64,000 bases of DNA from Zygnema cylindricum (taxonomy: Eukaryota > Streptophyta > Zygnematophyceae > Zygnematales > Zygnemataceae). The stretch covers positions 186,001 to 250,000 of the forward strand of contig JBBHKE010001671.1 of assembly GCA_037447655.1 (NCBI GenBank), given 5' to 3'. Each line of letters opens with the position of its first letter. The first letter of the stretch is position 1. The position numbers were made by a program, and so were the translations under genes. Below the pieces are notes generated by a model. It made no database searches and had not been told where the DNA came from. It was given only the letters and a program-made list of their open reading frames with translations. Shown here piece by piece: positions 63,831-64,000 of the stretch.

Positions 63831-64000
63831 GTTGTCCCATCCATTTCTGAAATATCTTGTAAAACATGTATTTTTATAGGATAGACATACCAATACCCTA
63901 AAGGTATGTTCTAAATCATTAAAGTAAAAACAATTCTTAGGTCGATCTCTGAACTCACCATTACTCTTAATTTTCTGAAATTGAGACTTAGATTCTTTCA
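63831..64000 (-). pseudogene. D3 Gag nucleocapsid fragment
   Basis: It aligns with D2 52155-52325. The knuckle is damaged: the second Cys is Phe (CFYF) and the Cys-terminal part is shifted by a short duplication. The element continues beyond the window. Confidence 0.75.

Larger units (their letters stand above)
57160..64000 (-). mobile_element. Non-autonomous Copia-type element D3, interrupted and partial
   Basis: The 3' LTR (57160-58315) and the distal interior (58316-59157) are on the left. Gag nucleocapsid sequence resumes at 63831 and runs off the window. Both pieces align with D2 in order. Copia B3 lies between them. The left flank is TGGCA; the other end is outside the window. Confidence 0.8.

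Overview
The window is almost entirely transposable-element DNA from a green-lineage (streptophyte) nuclear genome. The evidence is five Ty1/Copia-type LTR families (called A to E here), one Ty3/Gypsy element, two small hAT-like DNA elements and a MITE-like repeat. No cellular gene, rRNA or functional tRNA gene was found. Plant origin is inferred from the primer-binding sites, which match the anticodon arm of a plant-type initiator tRNA-Met, and from paired ABRE/G-box motifs in the LTRs. I cannot name the species.

Layout. 1-4344: family A Copia on the minus strand, internally deleted. 4785-4923: a MITE-like repeat. 4924-5289 and 44839-44914: the two halves of one hAT-like element, split by the Gypsy element (5290-44834, minus, flanked by TGGG). 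Gypsy 3' LTR sequence lies at 5290-6192 and 13238-13646 and is split by Copia B1 (6193-13237, plus). Gypsy pol lies at 14080-19384; its gag, leader and 5' LTR lie at 40801-44834. Gypsy gag and pol are separated by Copia B2 (19385-40795, plus, perfect GCCCA duplication). B2 is itself split three times: by a solo LTR of family D (20450-25482) that holds a family E element (E1, 21213-25282, CTTAT duplication); by a second family E copy (E2, 25985-30425, minus, TACAA duplication); and by family C (31694-37202, minus). The deepest path is hAT1 > Gypsy > B2 > D1 > E1. To the right are a second hAT-like copy (44923-46291), unassigned DNA to 49404, a family D element (49405-54002, minus), unassigned DNA to 57159, and a second D element (57160 to the window end) interrupted by a truncated Copia B3 (59158-63830, minus).

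The most unusual content is a C5-cytosine DNA-methyltransferase domain inside the Gypsy polyprotein, between protease and reverse transcriptase (about 17380-18370, minus). Motif I, a Cys-containing motif IV, the ENV motif and motifs IX/X can be read, although the copy carries one stop and apparent frameshifts. The second theme is shared by all Copia families: gag starts inside the 5' LTR and is translated straight through a primer-binding site complementary to the anticodon arm of initiator tRNA-Met (copia-type half-tRNA priming), so the site itself encodes Val-Met-Gly-Pro-Pro. Families E and D are non-autonomous. E keeps gag plus a collapsed in-frame remnant of pol; D keeps gag plus a charged downstream ORF. 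Both probably depend on enzymes from relatives such as B or C. Family C is the best preserved autonomous element, with a 716-residue RT-RNase H frame. Boundaries come from reading terminal repeats and target-site duplications by eye; divergence statements are rough hand comparisons.
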